Shown: positions 19,083-29,009 of the stretch, in pieces | Layout: every line of letters begins with the position of its first letter | Numbering within the stretch: the first letter of the stretch is position 1 | Translations under genes and position numbers: made by a program | DNA from: Thiomicrorhabdus arctica DSM 13458 | Lineage (GTDB): Bacteria > Pseudomonadota > Gammaproteobacteria > Thiomicrospirales > Thiomicrospiraceae | Reading direction: 5' to 3' | DNA length: 64,000 nt | NCBI RefSeq assembly: GCF_000381085.1 | Contig: NZ_KB905899.1 | Span: 62,001-126,000 of the forward strand | The notes under the pieces: model-generated | Seen by the model: the letters and a program-made list of their open reading frames with translations, nothing else | What the model was told of the DNA's origin: nothing | Database searches by the model: none

Positions 19083-20468
19083 ATGTATTTAGTTGCGGGT
19101 TTAGGAATTACAGGGCAGTCAGTATTGCGCTATTTTGAAGCGCAGAGTGAGGTATGCCTGGCATTTGATACGCGCAATAACTTGGACATAGAGCCATTAA
19201 AAACCACTTACCCTGACATTAATTTTGCATTAGGTTCAATTCCAACGTCTTGGTATGCTCAATTTGACACCATTGTATTGAGTCCTGGAATCTCAAAGTT
19301 AGAGCCTTGGGTTGTGGCACTTCAAAAGCTGGGTAAACAAATTATTGGTGATATTGAGCTGTTTGCGCGTGCCGTTGGTGCACCGATTATTGCGATTACA
19401 GGTTCAAATGGAAAAAGTACTGTGACCACCATGACTGGATTGGCCCTGCAATCAGCGGGTTATCAGGTCGGAGTTGGAGGCAATATTGGTGAACCCGTAT
19501 TAGATCTATTGATGGATGAAAATGAATACGATGTTTATGTTCTTGAATTATCCAGTTTTCAGTTAGAAACCACCTATTCTTTAAATACGACAGCAGCAAC
19601 GGTTTTAAATATTTCAGAAGACCATATGGATCGATATGCTGATTTGGAAGGTTACATTCAAGCGAAAACTCAGGTCTTTGCAAACTCCGAACGGGCTATA
19701 TTACCAGAAGGTTTCAGCGATTTAGGCCTTATCCACCGTGCTTTAATCAGCCACTTCGGTATCAGTGAAGGGTTTATCAAGTCCGATGCAGATTACGGTG
19801 TTATTCATGTAAAATCAGCCCAAGATGACCAGGCCTGCCAGACCTATTTAGGGTATGGAAAAACCCCCATCGTCGCCGTTACGGATATGAAGTTACAAGG
19901 TCGACATCACCAGCTCAATGTTTTGGCCATGATGGCATTATGTCAGTCGTTTAATCTCTCTGCGGAACATTTTATCCATGTTGCCAAAACCTTTGATGGA
20001 TTACCCCATAGAACCCAGTTAGTCGGGTGTTATGAAGGTGTTGCATGGATCAATGATTCCAAAGGGACTAATGTGGGGGCCACTCTAATGGCAATTGAAA
20101 GTATCGGTGTACAAACATCGGGTCAATTGGTTCTGATTGCGGGTGGTGTTGGGAAGGATGCGAACTTCACTGACTTACGAGTAGCGGTTGAAGGTTTCTG
20201 TCGTCATACCATTCTTTTTGGTCAGGATCAGGCCAAAATTGAGCATTGTCTTAAGGGCTTGCCGCTCACGCGTGTGGCTGATTTAGAACAGGCCGTTAAT
20301 TTGGCGAAATCTTTAGTTTCCGCCGAAGATTGTGTTCTATTCTCCCCAGCTTGCGCCAGTTTTGATCAATTTGCAAACTACGCTCAACGCGGTGATATCT
20401 ATACCCAGTTGGTCAGAGAGAGCTATGCTGATTCTACTGTCGATCATAAAACGGCTGCTTCATGCTAA
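19083..20468 (+). CDS. murD: UDP-MurNAc-L-alanine--D-glutamate ligase MurD
   Basis: Adds D-glutamate to UDP-MurNAc-L-Ala. The 461-residue product starts MYLVAGLGITGQSV, a shorter N-terminus than E. coli MurD, and has the ATP loop AITGSNGKSTVTTM, SEDHMDRY and the late motif LFSPACASFDQFANYAQRG. Its last 7 bp overlap the ftsW start. It contains a 10/12 copy of the iterated palindrome at 19828, read in another frame (Asp-Gln-Ala-Cys). Confidence 0.96.
   Translation: MYLVAGLGITGQSVLRYFEAQSEVCLAFDTRNNLDIEPLKTTYPDINFALGSIPTSWYAQFDTIVLSPGISKLEPWVVALQKLGKQIIGDIELFARAVGAPIIAITGSNGKSTVTTMTGLALQSAGYQVGVGGNIGEPVLDLLMDENEYDVYVLELSSFQLETTYSLNTTAATVLNISEDHMDRYADLEGYIQAKTQVFANSERAILPEGFSDLGLIHRALISHFGISEGFIKSDADYGVIHVKSAQDDQACQTYLGYGKTPIVAVTDMKLQGRHHQLNVLAMMALCQSFNLSAEHFIHVAKTFDGLPHRTQLVGCYEGVAWINDSKGTNVGATLMAIESIGVQTSGQLVLIAGGVGKDANFTDLRVAVEGFCRHTILFGQDQAKIEHCLKGLPLTRVADLEQAVNLAKSLVSAEDCVLFSPACASFDQFANYAQRGDIYTQLVRESYADSTVDHKTAASC
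19828..19839 (+). repeat. iterated palindrome, 10/12 match in murD
   Basis: ACCAGGCCTGCC; core CAGGCCTG intact. Reading frame differs from the murE and murF copies, which argues for selection on DNA rather than protein. Confidence 0.5.
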
Positions 20469-21649
20469 AAGAGTGGCAAGCAACCAGTAAAGAGTGGCCA
20501 ATGGATTATTGGCTTCTGGGTTTAGTGGGTACATTGATGGTGATTGGTTTGACGATGGTCGCATCTAGTTCGGTGGCGATTAGTGAGCATCGTTATGGCG
20601 CACCTGATCACTATTTTTTACGCCAGCTGTTTTCGATGGGGCTTGGTGCGACGGCTGTGTACATTGTGTTTCAAATTCCGCTCTCTTTTTGGGAGAAGCA
20701 TCGCCTTAAAATATTCCTATTTGCAATCTTTTTACTTATTGCCGTTCTTATCTTCGGTCGAGAAATCAACGGTAGTAAACGGTGGTTGCCTCTGGTTTTT
20801 ATCAACTTCCAGCCTTCAGAGTTTATGAAGCTAGCGATTGTTGTGTTTATGGCGGGTTATTTAGACCGCCATGCAGTCGCTGTGCAGGAGAGTTTTGAGG
20901 CGGTCATTCGTTTGGCATTGCCGTTTGGTTTGATGGCTATTTTATTATTGTTAGAACCCGATTACGGCAGTACGTTTGTGATTGCGATTATGATTACCGG
21001 CATGCTGTTAATTGCAGGCGCACCTTGGCGTTACTTTGTCTTAACGGTCTTTCCAATCGTCATTATCTTAGTGGTGTTGGTGGTGACCTCTGAATATAGA
21101 ATGGCGCGTGTCAGCAGTTTTCTCGATCCTTGGCAAGATCCATTTGGAGCAGGTTATCAATTAACACAGGCACTGATTGCCTCTGGCAGTGGTGAGATAT
21201 TTGGCACTGGACTCGGTGGTAGCATTCAAAAATTACTGTATCTGCCTGATGCTCACACGGATTTCCTGTTTTCAATCTATGGCGAAGAATTTGGCTTTAT
21301 CGGTGTGGTGTTTTTAATCCTACTCTATTTAGCCATTTTGCATCGCCTGTTTAGAATTGGTCGCAAGGCCATAGAGGTGAATCACTTCTTTGGGGGAATG
21401 GTGGCTTATGGCATTGGTATTTGGATTATTCTGCAAGCAGGAATTAATATGGGAGTCAATCTCGGGGCTTTTCCGACCAAAGGCTTAACGCTGCCTTTTA
21501 TGAGTTATGGTGGTAGCAGTATTTTGCTGCTCTGTATGGCTTTAGCGGTGGTTTTTCGGGTGGATTATGAGAGCCGTTTTTATCCACGAGAAAAACCTGT
21601 CAAAGATAGCCGCAGTGAAACCAATTCAAATGATGACAATGGTGAGTAA
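20462..21649 (+). CDS. ftsW: septal peptidoglycan glycosyltransferase FtsW
   Basis: SEDS-family polymerase that builds septal glycan with FtsI. The 395-residue product has about ten membrane segments and the SEDS motifs GREINGSKRWLPL, FQPSEFMKLA, the LEPDYGSTFV loop with its conserved Asp, and TKGLTLPFMSYGGSS near the C-terminus. The cytoplasmic tail is short and charged. It overlaps murD by 7 bp. Confidence 0.96.
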   Translation: MLKEWQATSKEWPMDYWLLGLVGTLMVIGLTMVASSSVAISEHRYGAPDHYFLRQLFSMGLGATAVYIVFQIPLSFWEKHRLKIFLFAIFLLIAVLIFGREINGSKRWLPLVFINFQPSEFMKLAIVVFMAGYLDRHAVAVQESFEAVIRLALPFGLMAILLLLEPDYGSTFVIAIMITGMLLIAGAPWRYFVLTVFPIVIILVVLVVTSEYRMARVSSFLDPWQDPFGAGYQLTQALIASGSGEIFGTGLGGSIQKLLYLPDAHTDFLFSIYGEEFGFIGVVFLILLYLAILHRLFRIGRKAIEVNHFFGGMVAYGIGIWIILQAGINMGVNLGAFPTKGLTLPFMSYGGSSILLLCMALAVVFRVDYESRFYPREKPVKDSRSETNSNDDNGE

Positions 21650-21744
21650 GTTTTAAGCATAATGTCGATTATTCGCCATGCTTATAGCCCTGTTCAATAC
21701 AAAAGTCATTAACAGATGCGCGTTTAAAATAAGGATAAATCTCA

Positions 21745-22821
21745 ATGAGTAAAGTCTTGATTATGGCCGGAGGCACAGGCGGACATGTCTTTCCGGGTAT
21801 TGCCCTAGCAGAAGCTTTAAAACTGCAAGGGGTAGAAGTTGTTTGGCTTGGCACACAAGGTGGTATGGAGGCTGAATGGGTTAAAAAAGCCCATATCCCC
21901 TTGCACACGATTAAGATCAAAGGTTTAAGAGGGAATGGCTGGACGGGTTGGCTAAAAGCACCCATTAATGTCAGCCGTGCTTGGTCGCAAGCTAAACAGA
22001 TTCTGCAACAAGAGCAGCCTGATTTAGTACTCGGTATGGGAGGATTTGTGTGCGGCCCAGGTGGCCTGGCTGCCAAAGCACTCGGTATTCCGTTGGTTTT
22101 ACATGAACAAAATGCCATTCCAGGGTTAACCAACAAGCTGTTAGCACCCTTAGCTAAATTAGTCATCACCGCCTTTCCACAGGAAAAACTCAAAGGTAAA
22201 AAGGTACTGACCTTGGGGAACCCTGTTCGTGCTGGTTTAGAATCCTTGCTTGAAGTTGAAAACACACAACCTTGTCATCTACTCGTCTTAGGCGGTAGTC
22301 GTGGGGCTTTAGCATTAAACGAAACCCTGCCAAAAGCCTTAGCACTCATGGACGAAAATGATCGTCCTATTGTTACCCATCAAGCTGGCGGTAAAACATT
22401 TGAAAAAGCAAGTGAGGCTTATCAGGCAACAGGCATGCGCGCCAATGTGGTTCCCTTTATCGATAACATGCTCAAAGCGTACGCCACAGCTGATATGGTG
22501 TTATGCCGTTCTGGTGCTTTAACCGTCAGTGAGTTGATGGCTTCGGCACGTCCCGCCATTATGGTGCCTTATCCCCATGCGGTAGATGACCATCAGACAG
22601 CCAATGCGATGGCCTTAGTGAAAATCGGTGGCGGTGAAATTCTGCAACAAAAAGATTTAACCGCTGAATCTTTGGCTACGCTATTGCATACCTGGTGTCA
22701 GGACTCAGAAAAAAGAGCCTTAGCCTCCCAGAGTATCCGTGCGCATGCTGAAACTCAAGCGACCGAAAAAATTGTTGAGCAGTTGCTTAAAATCATTCAG
22801 ATTGAAAGGCGGTCCAAATAA
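21745..22821 (+). CDS. murG: UDP-GlcNAc--lipid I N-acetylglucosaminyltransferase MurG
   Basis: Converts lipid I to lipid II on the inner face of the membrane. The 358-residue GT28 enzyme has GGTGGHVFPGIALAE, the second-domain motif LVLGGSRGALALNE, CRSGALTVSELMA and VDDHQTANA. An AAGGAT site precedes the ATG. It is the last recognisable gene of this dcw segment. The usual followers (murC, murB, ddl, ftsQ, ftsA) are absent and a chemoreceptor gene comes next. Confidence 0.97.
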   Translation: MSKVLIMAGGTGGHVFPGIALAEALKLQGVEVVWLGTQGGMEAEWVKKAHIPLHTIKIKGLRGNGWTGWLKAPINVSRAWSQAKQILQQEQPDLVLGMGGFVCGPGGLAAKALGIPLVLHEQNAIPGLTNKLLAPLAKLVITAFPQEKLKGKKVLTLGNPVRAGLESLLEVENTQPCHLLVLGGSRGALALNETLPKALALMDENDRPIVTHQAGGKTFEKASEAYQATGMRANVVPFIDNMLKAYATADMVLCRSGALTVSELMASARPAIMVPYPHAVDDHQTANAMALVKIGGGEILQQKDLTAESLATLLHTWCQDSEKRALASQSIRAHAETQATEKIVEQLLKIIQIERRSK

Positions 22822-22904
22822 CGAGGGTGGAAAAATCAAATGAAAGGCTTAAAAAGAAAAGGTCTCCAATACCAGGCACATCAATTGAAATAGGCTATAG
22901 ATAA

Positions 22905-22932
22905 AAACCCCTCATGTGGAAAGGGGGGTATT
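22905..22932 (+). terminator. possible terminator after murG
   Basis: CCCCT and AGGGG around a 9-nt loop, about 90 bp past the murG stop. Only a short, mixed T tract follows, so it is weak. Confidence 0.35.
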
Positions 22933-23093
22933 TGGTCTTACAAATAATCACCATCAAGTGGATACTCATCCAGAGCCAAAGTAGTTGAAGCCTTTAAAAG
23001 GTATTCGTTGTGTAAAAAACAATTAATTAGAGTGAGTGGCATTTATATTGCTTTGTCGTGTTTAACTGTCAAAAATATAACAAGTTGATCCTT

Positions 23094-25118
23094 ATGAAAA
23101 ATTTTTTAAGCAAATTAACCATCAAACAAAAAATTCGTTTTGGCTTTGGTGTTATTTGGATTGTGTTAGCCATTATTACCATTCAAGCCGCTGTAAACCT
23201 GGCTTTAGTCCGTTCTAATGTGGCGACCATTGTTAATGAAAAACAGCCGATCGCCATCGAGGCGACGGAGATGACTTTTCTACTCGAGAAAAGTATGAAC
23301 TCCCTTAGTATGTATATTCTGACGGGTGATACGACTCTTATTGAACACTATGATGCTGAAATGGCTGCCGTACAGCATAAGATAAAGGATGCAAAGTCTG
23401 GCTCTAAAAATGGCATCACTGAAGAACAGGCAAAACATTACCAGCATTTAGAAGAAGGGCTGCAAAAATTGCCAGCTTTGGTAGAGCGCCTCAAAGCTTT
23501 ACAAACAGATCGTGCACATAAATTTCCAGCCTTTGCCTATGTGAATAAAAATATGCTGCATCTTGCAGTAGAAATGCAGCAAACCATTGGGATGATGGTG
23601 AACTCTGAAATAGAGAACTTATCTAGCGATAGACAGCAGTTAGTCTCTGATGTTTTACAGTTGCAAAAAAGCTGGCTTAATGTGACGAGTAGCCTGCGTG
23701 GTTACGTAGCCTTTAGAAATGACTCCATGGCGGAAAATACGGAAGCCTATCTGAATTTACTTGAAAAGCTGAACGATAAGATCGCGAATCAACACAAAGT
23801 TGAGCTGACTTTCGAAGAGGAAGAAGGCGTCGAAAAAGTAAAAAAACTTTATGAAGCATACCGCGAGCACTATATGGTTCTCAAAGGAATTCATCAAGGT
23901 GAAAAGTGGCGTATGGATACATGGTTGATGCAGACCAAAGTAGCCCCGATTTTTACAGAGTTACAGCAGCAGTTAGTAAGTGCTTCAGATAAAGCGCTAT
24001 CTGAAATGACACATGAAAGTGAAAATTTACTGAGTAGCAGTTTAAATAACATTATTATTCTATTGGTCTTATCGTTTACCGGACAATTAGTCGGCATGAT
24101 AGTCTCAGGCAGAGTGACTGACTCTGTGGTTAAACCCGTCCAAGAAATTGCAAGTGCCATGAAAGATATTTCGATGGGAGAGGGTGATTTAACACGACGT
24201 TTGCCCGTGAACAGTTATGATGAAATTGGAGCGCTTGCGGGCTATTTTAATGAATTTGTCATTAAGATACATATCATGCTGACCGAAGTGGCACATACAG
24301 TTGAGCAACTAGAAGTTTCTTCAAATAAATTGCTGAGCATTACTCAACAAGCCAAAGAAGGGACTCAGCGTCAGTTGTCATCTACGGGTTTATTGTCGGC
24401 ATCGATGATTGACATGACCAGTAAGTCTAAAAGTGTTGAAGATCATTCTCAAAATACGTCACGCGCAACTCAACAAGCCGCCGACCGAGTGAAAGAGGGT
24501 GGCGAGAAAGTGAACAGTACTGCTAATGAAATTCAAAAATTATCTGAAGGCATGGTTGCGATGAGTGATTCAGTTGAACAGTTGCGTGCTGACAGTGAGT
24601 CAATCGGTACGGTCGTTAATGTTATTCGAGAAATTGCCGAGCAAACCAACTTATTGTCTTTAAATGCGGCCATTGAAGCAGCTCGTGCCGGTGAACATGG
24701 CCGTGGATTCGCGGTTGTTGCGGATGAAGTGCGAAATTTAGCGCAAAGAACTCAACAATCGACTGTGCAAATAGGTCAAATCATCGATAAAATCCGTAAA
24801 GCGACTTTGGCCACCGTTTCTGTTGTTGAAAATGGTCAAGAAGCCACAAAGTCAAGCAGTGATGCGATTTGTGCCACGAAAAAAACGTTAGAGCCAGTGA
24901 CTATTTTGATGGACGATATTAGTAAGATGAGTGAGCAAATGTCAAGTGCTGCTCATGCTCAAAGTGCGTTGGCACAAGAGATTAATCAGAATATTAGTCA
25001 AATTCATTCTGTCACAGAAGATACGGCATTGGGTGCTGAAAATACTGAAAAAGCAGGACATGATTTACAAGAATTAGCAGATAAATTAGAGAAATTGGTT
25101 CATCAGTTTAAGATTTAA
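23094..25118 (+). CDS. methyl-accepting chemotaxis protein
   Basis: A transmembrane chemoreceptor of 674 residues from the ATG at 23094; a GTG at 23058 is in frame but adds residues before the basic start [16 protein letters not shown]. Membrane segment 1 is at about 15-37, and a large helical periplasmic sensor reaches to about 315. Segment 2 is at about 318-340, then HAMP, then a signalling domain whose hairpin tip is [20 protein letters not shown] with [17 protein letters not shown]. No CheR-binding pentapeptide ends the protein. The ligand is unknown. No che genes are nearby. Confidence 0.93.
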   Translation: MKNFLSKLTIKQKIRFGFGVIWIVLAIITIQAAVNLALVRSNVATIVNEKQPIAIEATEMTFLLEKSMNSLSMYILTGDTTLIEHYDAEMAAVQHKIKDAKSGSKNGITEEQAKHYQHLEEGLQKLPALVERLKALQTDRAHKFPAFAYVNKNMLHLAVEMQQTIGMMVNSEIENLSSDRQQLVSDVLQLQKSWLNVTSSLRGYVAFRNDSMAENTEAYLNLLEKLNDKIANQHKVELTFEEEEGVEKVKKLYEAYREHYMVLKGIHQGEKWRMDTWLMQTKVAPIFTELQQQLVSASDKALSEMTHESENLLSSSLNNIIILLVLSFTGQLVGMIVSGRVTDSVVKPVQEIASAMKDISMGEGDLTRRLPVNSYDEIGALAGYFNEFVIKIHIMLTEVAHTVEQLEVSSNKLLSITQQAKEGTQRQLSSTGLLSASMIDMTSKSKSVEDHSQNTSRATQQAADRVKEGGEKVNSTANEIQKLSEGMVAMSDSVEQLRADSESIGTVVNVIREIAEQTNLLSLNAAIEAARAGEHGRGFAVVADEVRNLAQRTQQSTVQIGQIIDKIRKATLATVSVVENGQEATKSSSDAICATKKTLEPVTILMDDISKMSEQMSSAAHAQSALAQEINQNISQIHSVTEDTALGAENTEKAGHDLQELADKLEKLVHQFKI

Positions 25119-25210
25119 ATCACGTCTATCAGACAACCGTTTGAGGTAGAAACACAGCACATACTCTGCCTAAACTTCCTGGATGATCACCCTGAAACAT
25201 CCCACAATAC

Positions 25211-25236
25211 AACCACCAGGCCTGGTGGTTTTTTGC
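25211..25236 (+). terminator. iterated palindrome acting as likely terminator between MCP and lgt
   Basis: An exact ACCAGGCCTGGT (25215-25226) inside a perfect 20-bp palindrome (25211-25230), followed directly by a run of T. Stem AACCACCA / TGGTGGTT with a GGCC loop plus T tract is a plausible intrinsic terminator for the chemoreceptor gene. Confidence 0.65.
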
Positions 25237-25380
25237 TATCATTAGTCACAACCTTTGTCGTTTAATATAGCTTGAATAATGCCTTACAGAACTCTATCGT
25301 GATGTTCTAGAGGCTACATTCCCTATATCTTTCCGCATTCGTTAAAACATTTCATTCATTTAAATTTAAGAAGTAACTCT

Positions 25381-26190
25381 ATGTGGGAATATCCAACAAT
25401 TGATCCAGTGGCCATAGCGCTTGGCCCTTTACAGATTCACTGGTACGGCTTAATGTACCTTTTAGCATTTGGTATAGGCTGGTTTTATGGCAGTATTCGA
25501 TCTAAAAAAATACCGCCATGGAACTCTGAAATGGTCAGTGACCTACTCTTCTATATTGCTATGGGAGTTATTTTGGGGGGGCGTTTAGGGTACATTCTCT
25601 TTTATGATCTAAATCTCTATCTCGCAGAACCTTTACTTGTTTTTAAAGTCTGGCAAGGCGGAATGTCTTTTCATGGTGGGTTGATTGGCGTCACCATTGC
25701 CATGGTGCTGTTTGCGCGGAAAACCCAACAAAGTCTTTTTCAAGTCGCAGATTTTGTCGCGCCATTGATTCCTATTGGTTTATTAACAGGGAGGATTGGA
25801 AATTTTATCAATGGAGAGTTATGGGGAAAAATCACCGACTCACCTTTAGGGATGGCGGTATATGATCCTGTACTGCAAACCGTCGTACAAAAATATCCGA
25901 CACAATTATTAGAGGCATTTTTGGAAGGTCTATTACTTTTTATTATCTTAGCCATCTACGCGCGTAAGCCCAGAAAGCCAGGTCGGGTCGCGGGTTTGTT
26001 CTTAATAGGGTACGGTTCATTCCGTTTTATTGTTGAGTTCTGGAGGGTACCGGATGCACAACTTGGTTACCTATTATGGGATTGGTTGACAATGGGACAG
26101 CTACTTTCTTTACCTATGGTGATCGTGGGTGTTTTATTAATGACTGATCTATTTAGCCATTCAACGAAAAAAATAAAACTTACTACTTAA
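25381..26190 (+). CDS. lgt: prolipoprotein diacylglyceryl transferase Lgt
   Basis: Inner-membrane enzyme attaching diacylglycerol to the lipobox cysteine of prolipoproteins. The 269-residue protein is polytopic and has the family motifs GLMYLLAFGIGW, GGMSFHGGLIGV (with the essential His), the signature GRIGNFINGELWG, YPTQLLEAFLEG and YGSFRFIVEFWRVPD. Two lipoproteins in this window, LpoA and EpsD, would be its substrates. It stands alone between a chemoreceptor and the exopolysaccharide locus. Confidence 0.96.
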   Translation: MWEYPTIDPVAIALGPLQIHWYGLMYLLAFGIGWFYGSIRSKKIPPWNSEMVSDLLFYIAMGVILGGRLGYILFYDLNLYLAEPLLVFKVWQGGMSFHGGLIGVTIAMVLFARKTQQSLFQVADFVAPLIPIGLLTGRIGNFINGELWGKITDSPLGMAVYDPVLQTVVQKYPTQLLEAFLEGLLLFIILAIYARKPRKPGRVAGLFLIGYGSFRFIVEFWRVPDAQLGYLLWDWLTMGQLLSLPMVIVGVLLMTDLFSHSTKKIKLTT

Positions 26191-26246
26191 TAAGGGTTTA
26201 TACTAACCATCAAATAGTAAGTATTTTTATCGATGGAAGGTTTGAC

Positions 26247-27653
26247 ATGAGTTTAGGAAGAGTGCGGCACTATGATACGTCGCTGAATGCATTAGCGCGA
26301 CTTGCTGATAGTTTATTGATTTTAGGCAGTCTTGCACTCTTATCTTACCTTTACCATGTCAGGTGGGACTCAGCCACCATGTGGCTTGCACTCTTATCGG
26401 TTATCTTTTTTAATTTTTTTGCCGAGATGCAAGATGTGTATCGCTCCTGGCGAGGTGTCCGTCGTTATAAAGAGATGGGTGCTGTCCTCTCTTCTTGGAT
26501 TGTTACCGTTGCATTGATTGTCTTTCTTGATATTTTTTGGCTTAAATGGCAACTGTATCAAGAGTTTTATATCTTAAACTGGTTTGCGATTGCACCTTTA
26601 TTAGTGGTGTCTTGGCATTTGATCGCTCGACTTGTACTCGGTTATTTAAGAGGCAAAGGTCATAATACTCGCCGAGTGGGTATTGTTGGTGCAACAAATT
26701 TAGGACGTCGGTTAGAGAAAATTTTGGTCGGTGATAAATGCAATGGGTTCCGCTTTGCGGGCTACTATGATGATAGGGCCAAACTTGAAACAGGTAGACG
26801 TTTATCAAACCAATCTATGCAAGTGGCAGGTGGAGTCGATCAGTTGCTTGAGGACTGCCGTACCGGTAAGTTAGACGTCGTTTATATCACCTTATCTCTA
26901 GCAGCTGAAAAAAGAATCAAGTTCATTGTCGATGAACTGGCGGATAGCACCGTTTCAGTCTATTTGGTGCCTGATATGTTTACCTTTAATCTCATTAACT
27001 CTCGTTGGGTCGATTACCAAGGTGTAACGGCTATCAGTATTTATGAAACCCCTTTTGCTGGCTTTGCCAGTGTCATTAAACGTGCAGAAGACATTGTTTT
27101 CAGTCTGTTGATTCTTTTACTCATTTCAATACCTATGTTAGTGATTGCTATCGGCATTAAGTTCACTTCTCCAGGCCCCATTTTTTTCCTACAGCAGCGT
27201 TATGGCAGAGGTGGTAAGAGCATTGCCGTCTGGAAGTTTCGCTCCATGACCGTTATGGATAATGGTGATAAAGTTATGCAAGCAACCAAGGGTGATGTTC
27301 GAATTACCCCTTTTGGTGCCTTTTTACGGCGTACTTCTTTGGATGAATTGCCACAATTCCTAAACGTATTGGGTGGCAGTATGTCGATTGTCGGGCCCAG
27401 ACCCCATGCGATTGCCCACAATGAAGAGTATCGTAAGCTTATTATGGGCTATATGTTACGTCATAAAATTAAGCCAGGGATTACCGGCTTGGCACAAATT
27501 AAGGGGTTTAGAGGAGAGACTGATACGTTAGATAAAATGGAAGGACGTGTTCGTTTTGACCTTCACTATATCCGGAATTGGTCACTCTGGTTAGATATTA
27601 AAATTATATTCATGACGGTGTTTAAAGGCTTTGTACATAATAATGCATATTAG
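26247..27653 (+). CDS. undecaprenyl-phosphate sugar phosphotransferase (WcaJ/EpsB type), priming enzyme
   Basis: Starts polysaccharide assembly by moving a hexose-1-phosphate (usually glucose) from a UDP-sugar to undecaprenyl phosphate. The 468-residue protein has four N-terminal membrane segments, a central Rossmann-like CoA-binding domain (RRVGIVGATNLGRRLEK), a fifth segment, and the C-terminal sugar-transferase domain. That domain carries KFRSM, RRTSLDELPQFLNVL, SIVGPRP and KPGITGLAQ. It opens the exopolysaccharide locus, separated from epsD by 464 bp with its own terminator and promoter signals. Sugar specificity cannot be read from sequence. Confidence 0.9.
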   Translation: MSLGRVRHYDTSLNALARLADSLLILGSLALLSYLYHVRWDSATMWLALLSVIFFNFFAEMQDVYRSWRGVRRYKEMGAVLSSWIVTVALIVFLDIFWLKWQLYQEFYILNWFAIAPLLVVSWHLIARLVLGYLRGKGHNTRRVGIVGATNLGRRLEKILVGDKCNGFRFAGYYDDRAKLETGRRLSNQSMQVAGGVDQLLEDCRTGKLDVVYITLSLAAEKRIKFIVDELADSTVSVYLVPDMFTFNLINSRWVDYQGVTAISIYETPFAGFASVIKRAEDIVFSLLILLLISIPMLVIAIGIKFTSPGPIFFLQQRYGRGGKSIAVWKFRSMTVMDNGDKVMQATKGDVRITPFGAFLRRTSLDELPQFLNVLGGSMSIVGPRPHAIAHNEEYRKLIMGYMLRHKIKPGITGLAQIKGFRGETDTLDKMEGRVRFDLHYIRNWSLWLDIKIIFMTVFKGFVHNNAY

Positions 27654-27952
27654 CCTCACTCAATAATGTGTGTTTCTGCCGTAGAACGCAAATATGAATA
27701 CATTCAATGCGTTTAGATCTATAGGTCGAAACGTTTGCATACGGAAGCCGTCATGAAGATTGATACATTTTTTAATCGTTATTTTTGAAAAAGTAATCTC
27801 TCAAATATTTAGATGCCCATTGGTCGGTTGGATTATTTTAAATCACGACATTGTTTGTAGTTTAGTAGGATTTAAAAGTTCACTATTTACTGCGCACTCG
27901 TTTTATTTGTTCAAAAATTGACCTCATTTTAAGAGGGGGAGGTAATACAAAA

Positions 27953-27981
27953 GGGTGTGAATTATTCATGCTCTTTTTTTT
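27953..27981 (+). terminator. intrinsic terminator upstream of epsD
   Basis: A hairpin centred on GTGAATTATTCA (stem about 7 bp with two G-U pairs, 3-nt loop; stem can extend to 27953) is followed by eight T (27974-27981). It would end transcripts coming from the priming transferase gene. Confidence 0.65.
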
Positions 27982-28040
27982 GTCTGTGCATAAGCAAATT
28001 CAAAATAAAATATATTCTGAATTTATAATTGGAATTGGGA

Positions 28041-28069
28041 TTGTCTGTCTAGTTAGAAATGCGTATACT
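28041..28069 (+). promoter_or_regulatory. epsD operon promoter
   Basis: TTGTCT, 17-bp spacer, TATACT (28064-28069), 48 bp before the epsD ATG. A small TCCC/GGGA hairpin and T5 lie just after the expected start site. Confidence 0.65.
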
Positions 28070-28117
28070 TAAGGTCCCTCGGGATTTTTACTAATTAAAT
28101 AAGTGGTTTGAATAAAT

Positions 28118-28975
28118 ATGAAAGTTAAAGCAGTAATCTCAGCATTATTTGTGTCTATTTTATTAGTTGGTTGTGGAGGAGAAAATAACGAAGTTAAACC
28201 AAATACCCAAGTGATCGCCAATGTAAACGGCGAAGAAGTCACTATTCATCAGTTAAACCAAGCCTTAGGCCAGTTAAGAGGTAAGGTCACACCAGAAAAT
28301 CAACAAGAGATTAAAATTAAAACTCTAGATCATTTAATCGATCAAACCTTAATATTACAGGCCGCACAACAAGCCAAACTTGACCGTAGTCCTGAAGTTT
28401 TAAGTGCGCTTGAAGCCGCTAAAAGGAAGGTTTTGGTGGATGCTTATATTCAGCGTACCTTACAAGGTGTGGGAAAACCTTCGGTTCAAGAAATAGAAGC
28501 TTTTTATAATGAACACTCGCAAATTTTCGCGGACAGAAAAATGTTTGTTTATACACAAGTGACAATGCTTGTCGACAAAGATGTGTTGGAAGCCCTAGAT
28601 ACAGAGTTAAAAACAATAAAGACGCTTGATGAATTGTTGCCAATCTTACATGAAAAAAATATTTCCTTTAAGAAAGTCGTGGAAGCGCACCCATCCGAGA
28701 AATTACCACCTCCGCTACTTGCTCCTTTAAATGTACTGAAAATAGGGGATGTTGGCTATTTAAAAATGTCAGATGGTCTTTTGGTTGTCGAGTTACAGCA
28801 GGCTTTAGCACAACCGGTGACACTTGAACAAGCGACCGCAGTCATCAGCCGTCAGTTATATCATCAAAAGCAAAAGGACGCGGCAGAGAAACTCACTGAC
28901 TCTTTAAAAGAGAGCGCTCAGGTTGAATACCTCGGCGAGTTTGCGCCTAAGCCTAAGCCTAAGCCTAAGTCTTAA
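28118..28975 (+). CDS. epsD: EpsD family peptidyl-prolyl cis-trans isomerase (lipoprotein)
   Basis: A SurA/parvulin-like lipoprotein found in exosortase-linked polysaccharide operons; it probably helps fold export proteins in the periplasm. The 285-residue product has a lipobox LLVGC (Cys19), an N-terminal chaperone-like region (VNGEEVTIHQLNQALG) and a degenerate rotamase region. The tail is a Lys-Pro repeat encoded by four copies of GCCTAA (28945-28968), a short repeat that could vary in number without breaking the frame. epsL follows after 34 bp. Confidence 0.82.
   Translation: MKVKAVISALFVSILLVGCGGENNEVKPNTQVIANVNGEEVTIHQLNQALGQLRGKVTPENQQEIKIKTLDHLIDQTLILQAAQQAKLDRSPEVLSALEAAKRKVLVDAYIQRTLQGVGKPSVQEIEAFYNEHSQIFADRKMFVYTQVTMLVDKDVLEALDTELKTIKTLDELLPILHEKNISFKKVVEAHPSEKLPPPLLAPLNVLKIGDVGYLKMSDGLLVVELQQALAQPVTLEQATAVISRQLYHQKQKDAAEKLTDSLKESAQVEYLGEFAPKPKPKPKS
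28945..28968 (+). repeat. hexanucleotide repeat (GCCTAA x4) at the epsD 3' end
   Basis: Four perfect tandem copies of GCCTAA, encoding alternating Pro and Lys. Slippage would add or remove two residues without a frameshift. Confidence 0.8.
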
Positions 28976-29009
28976 CATCCTATTTAAATATCGTAGAAGA
29001 AGCTGACTT

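Larger units (their letters stand above)
27654..28117. other. 464-bp regulatory gap before epsD
   Basis: Contains a bulged hairpin right after the priming transferase gene (AACGCA / TGCGTT, 27685-27713), an intrinsic terminator (27953-27981) and a sigma-70-like promoter (28041-28069). An 11-codon ORF at 27752 is too short to call. I find no convincing sigma-54 site or riboswitch fold. Confidence 0.5.

Noticed and set aside
21669-22265. 198-codon ORF antisense to murG
   Set aside because: Fully covered by murG, whose motifs are intact; composition is that of an antisense shadow.
27752-27787. 11-codon ORF with GGAAG before it, possible leader peptide
   Set aside because: Too short, no run of regulatory codons, and no competing hairpins that would form an attenuator with it.
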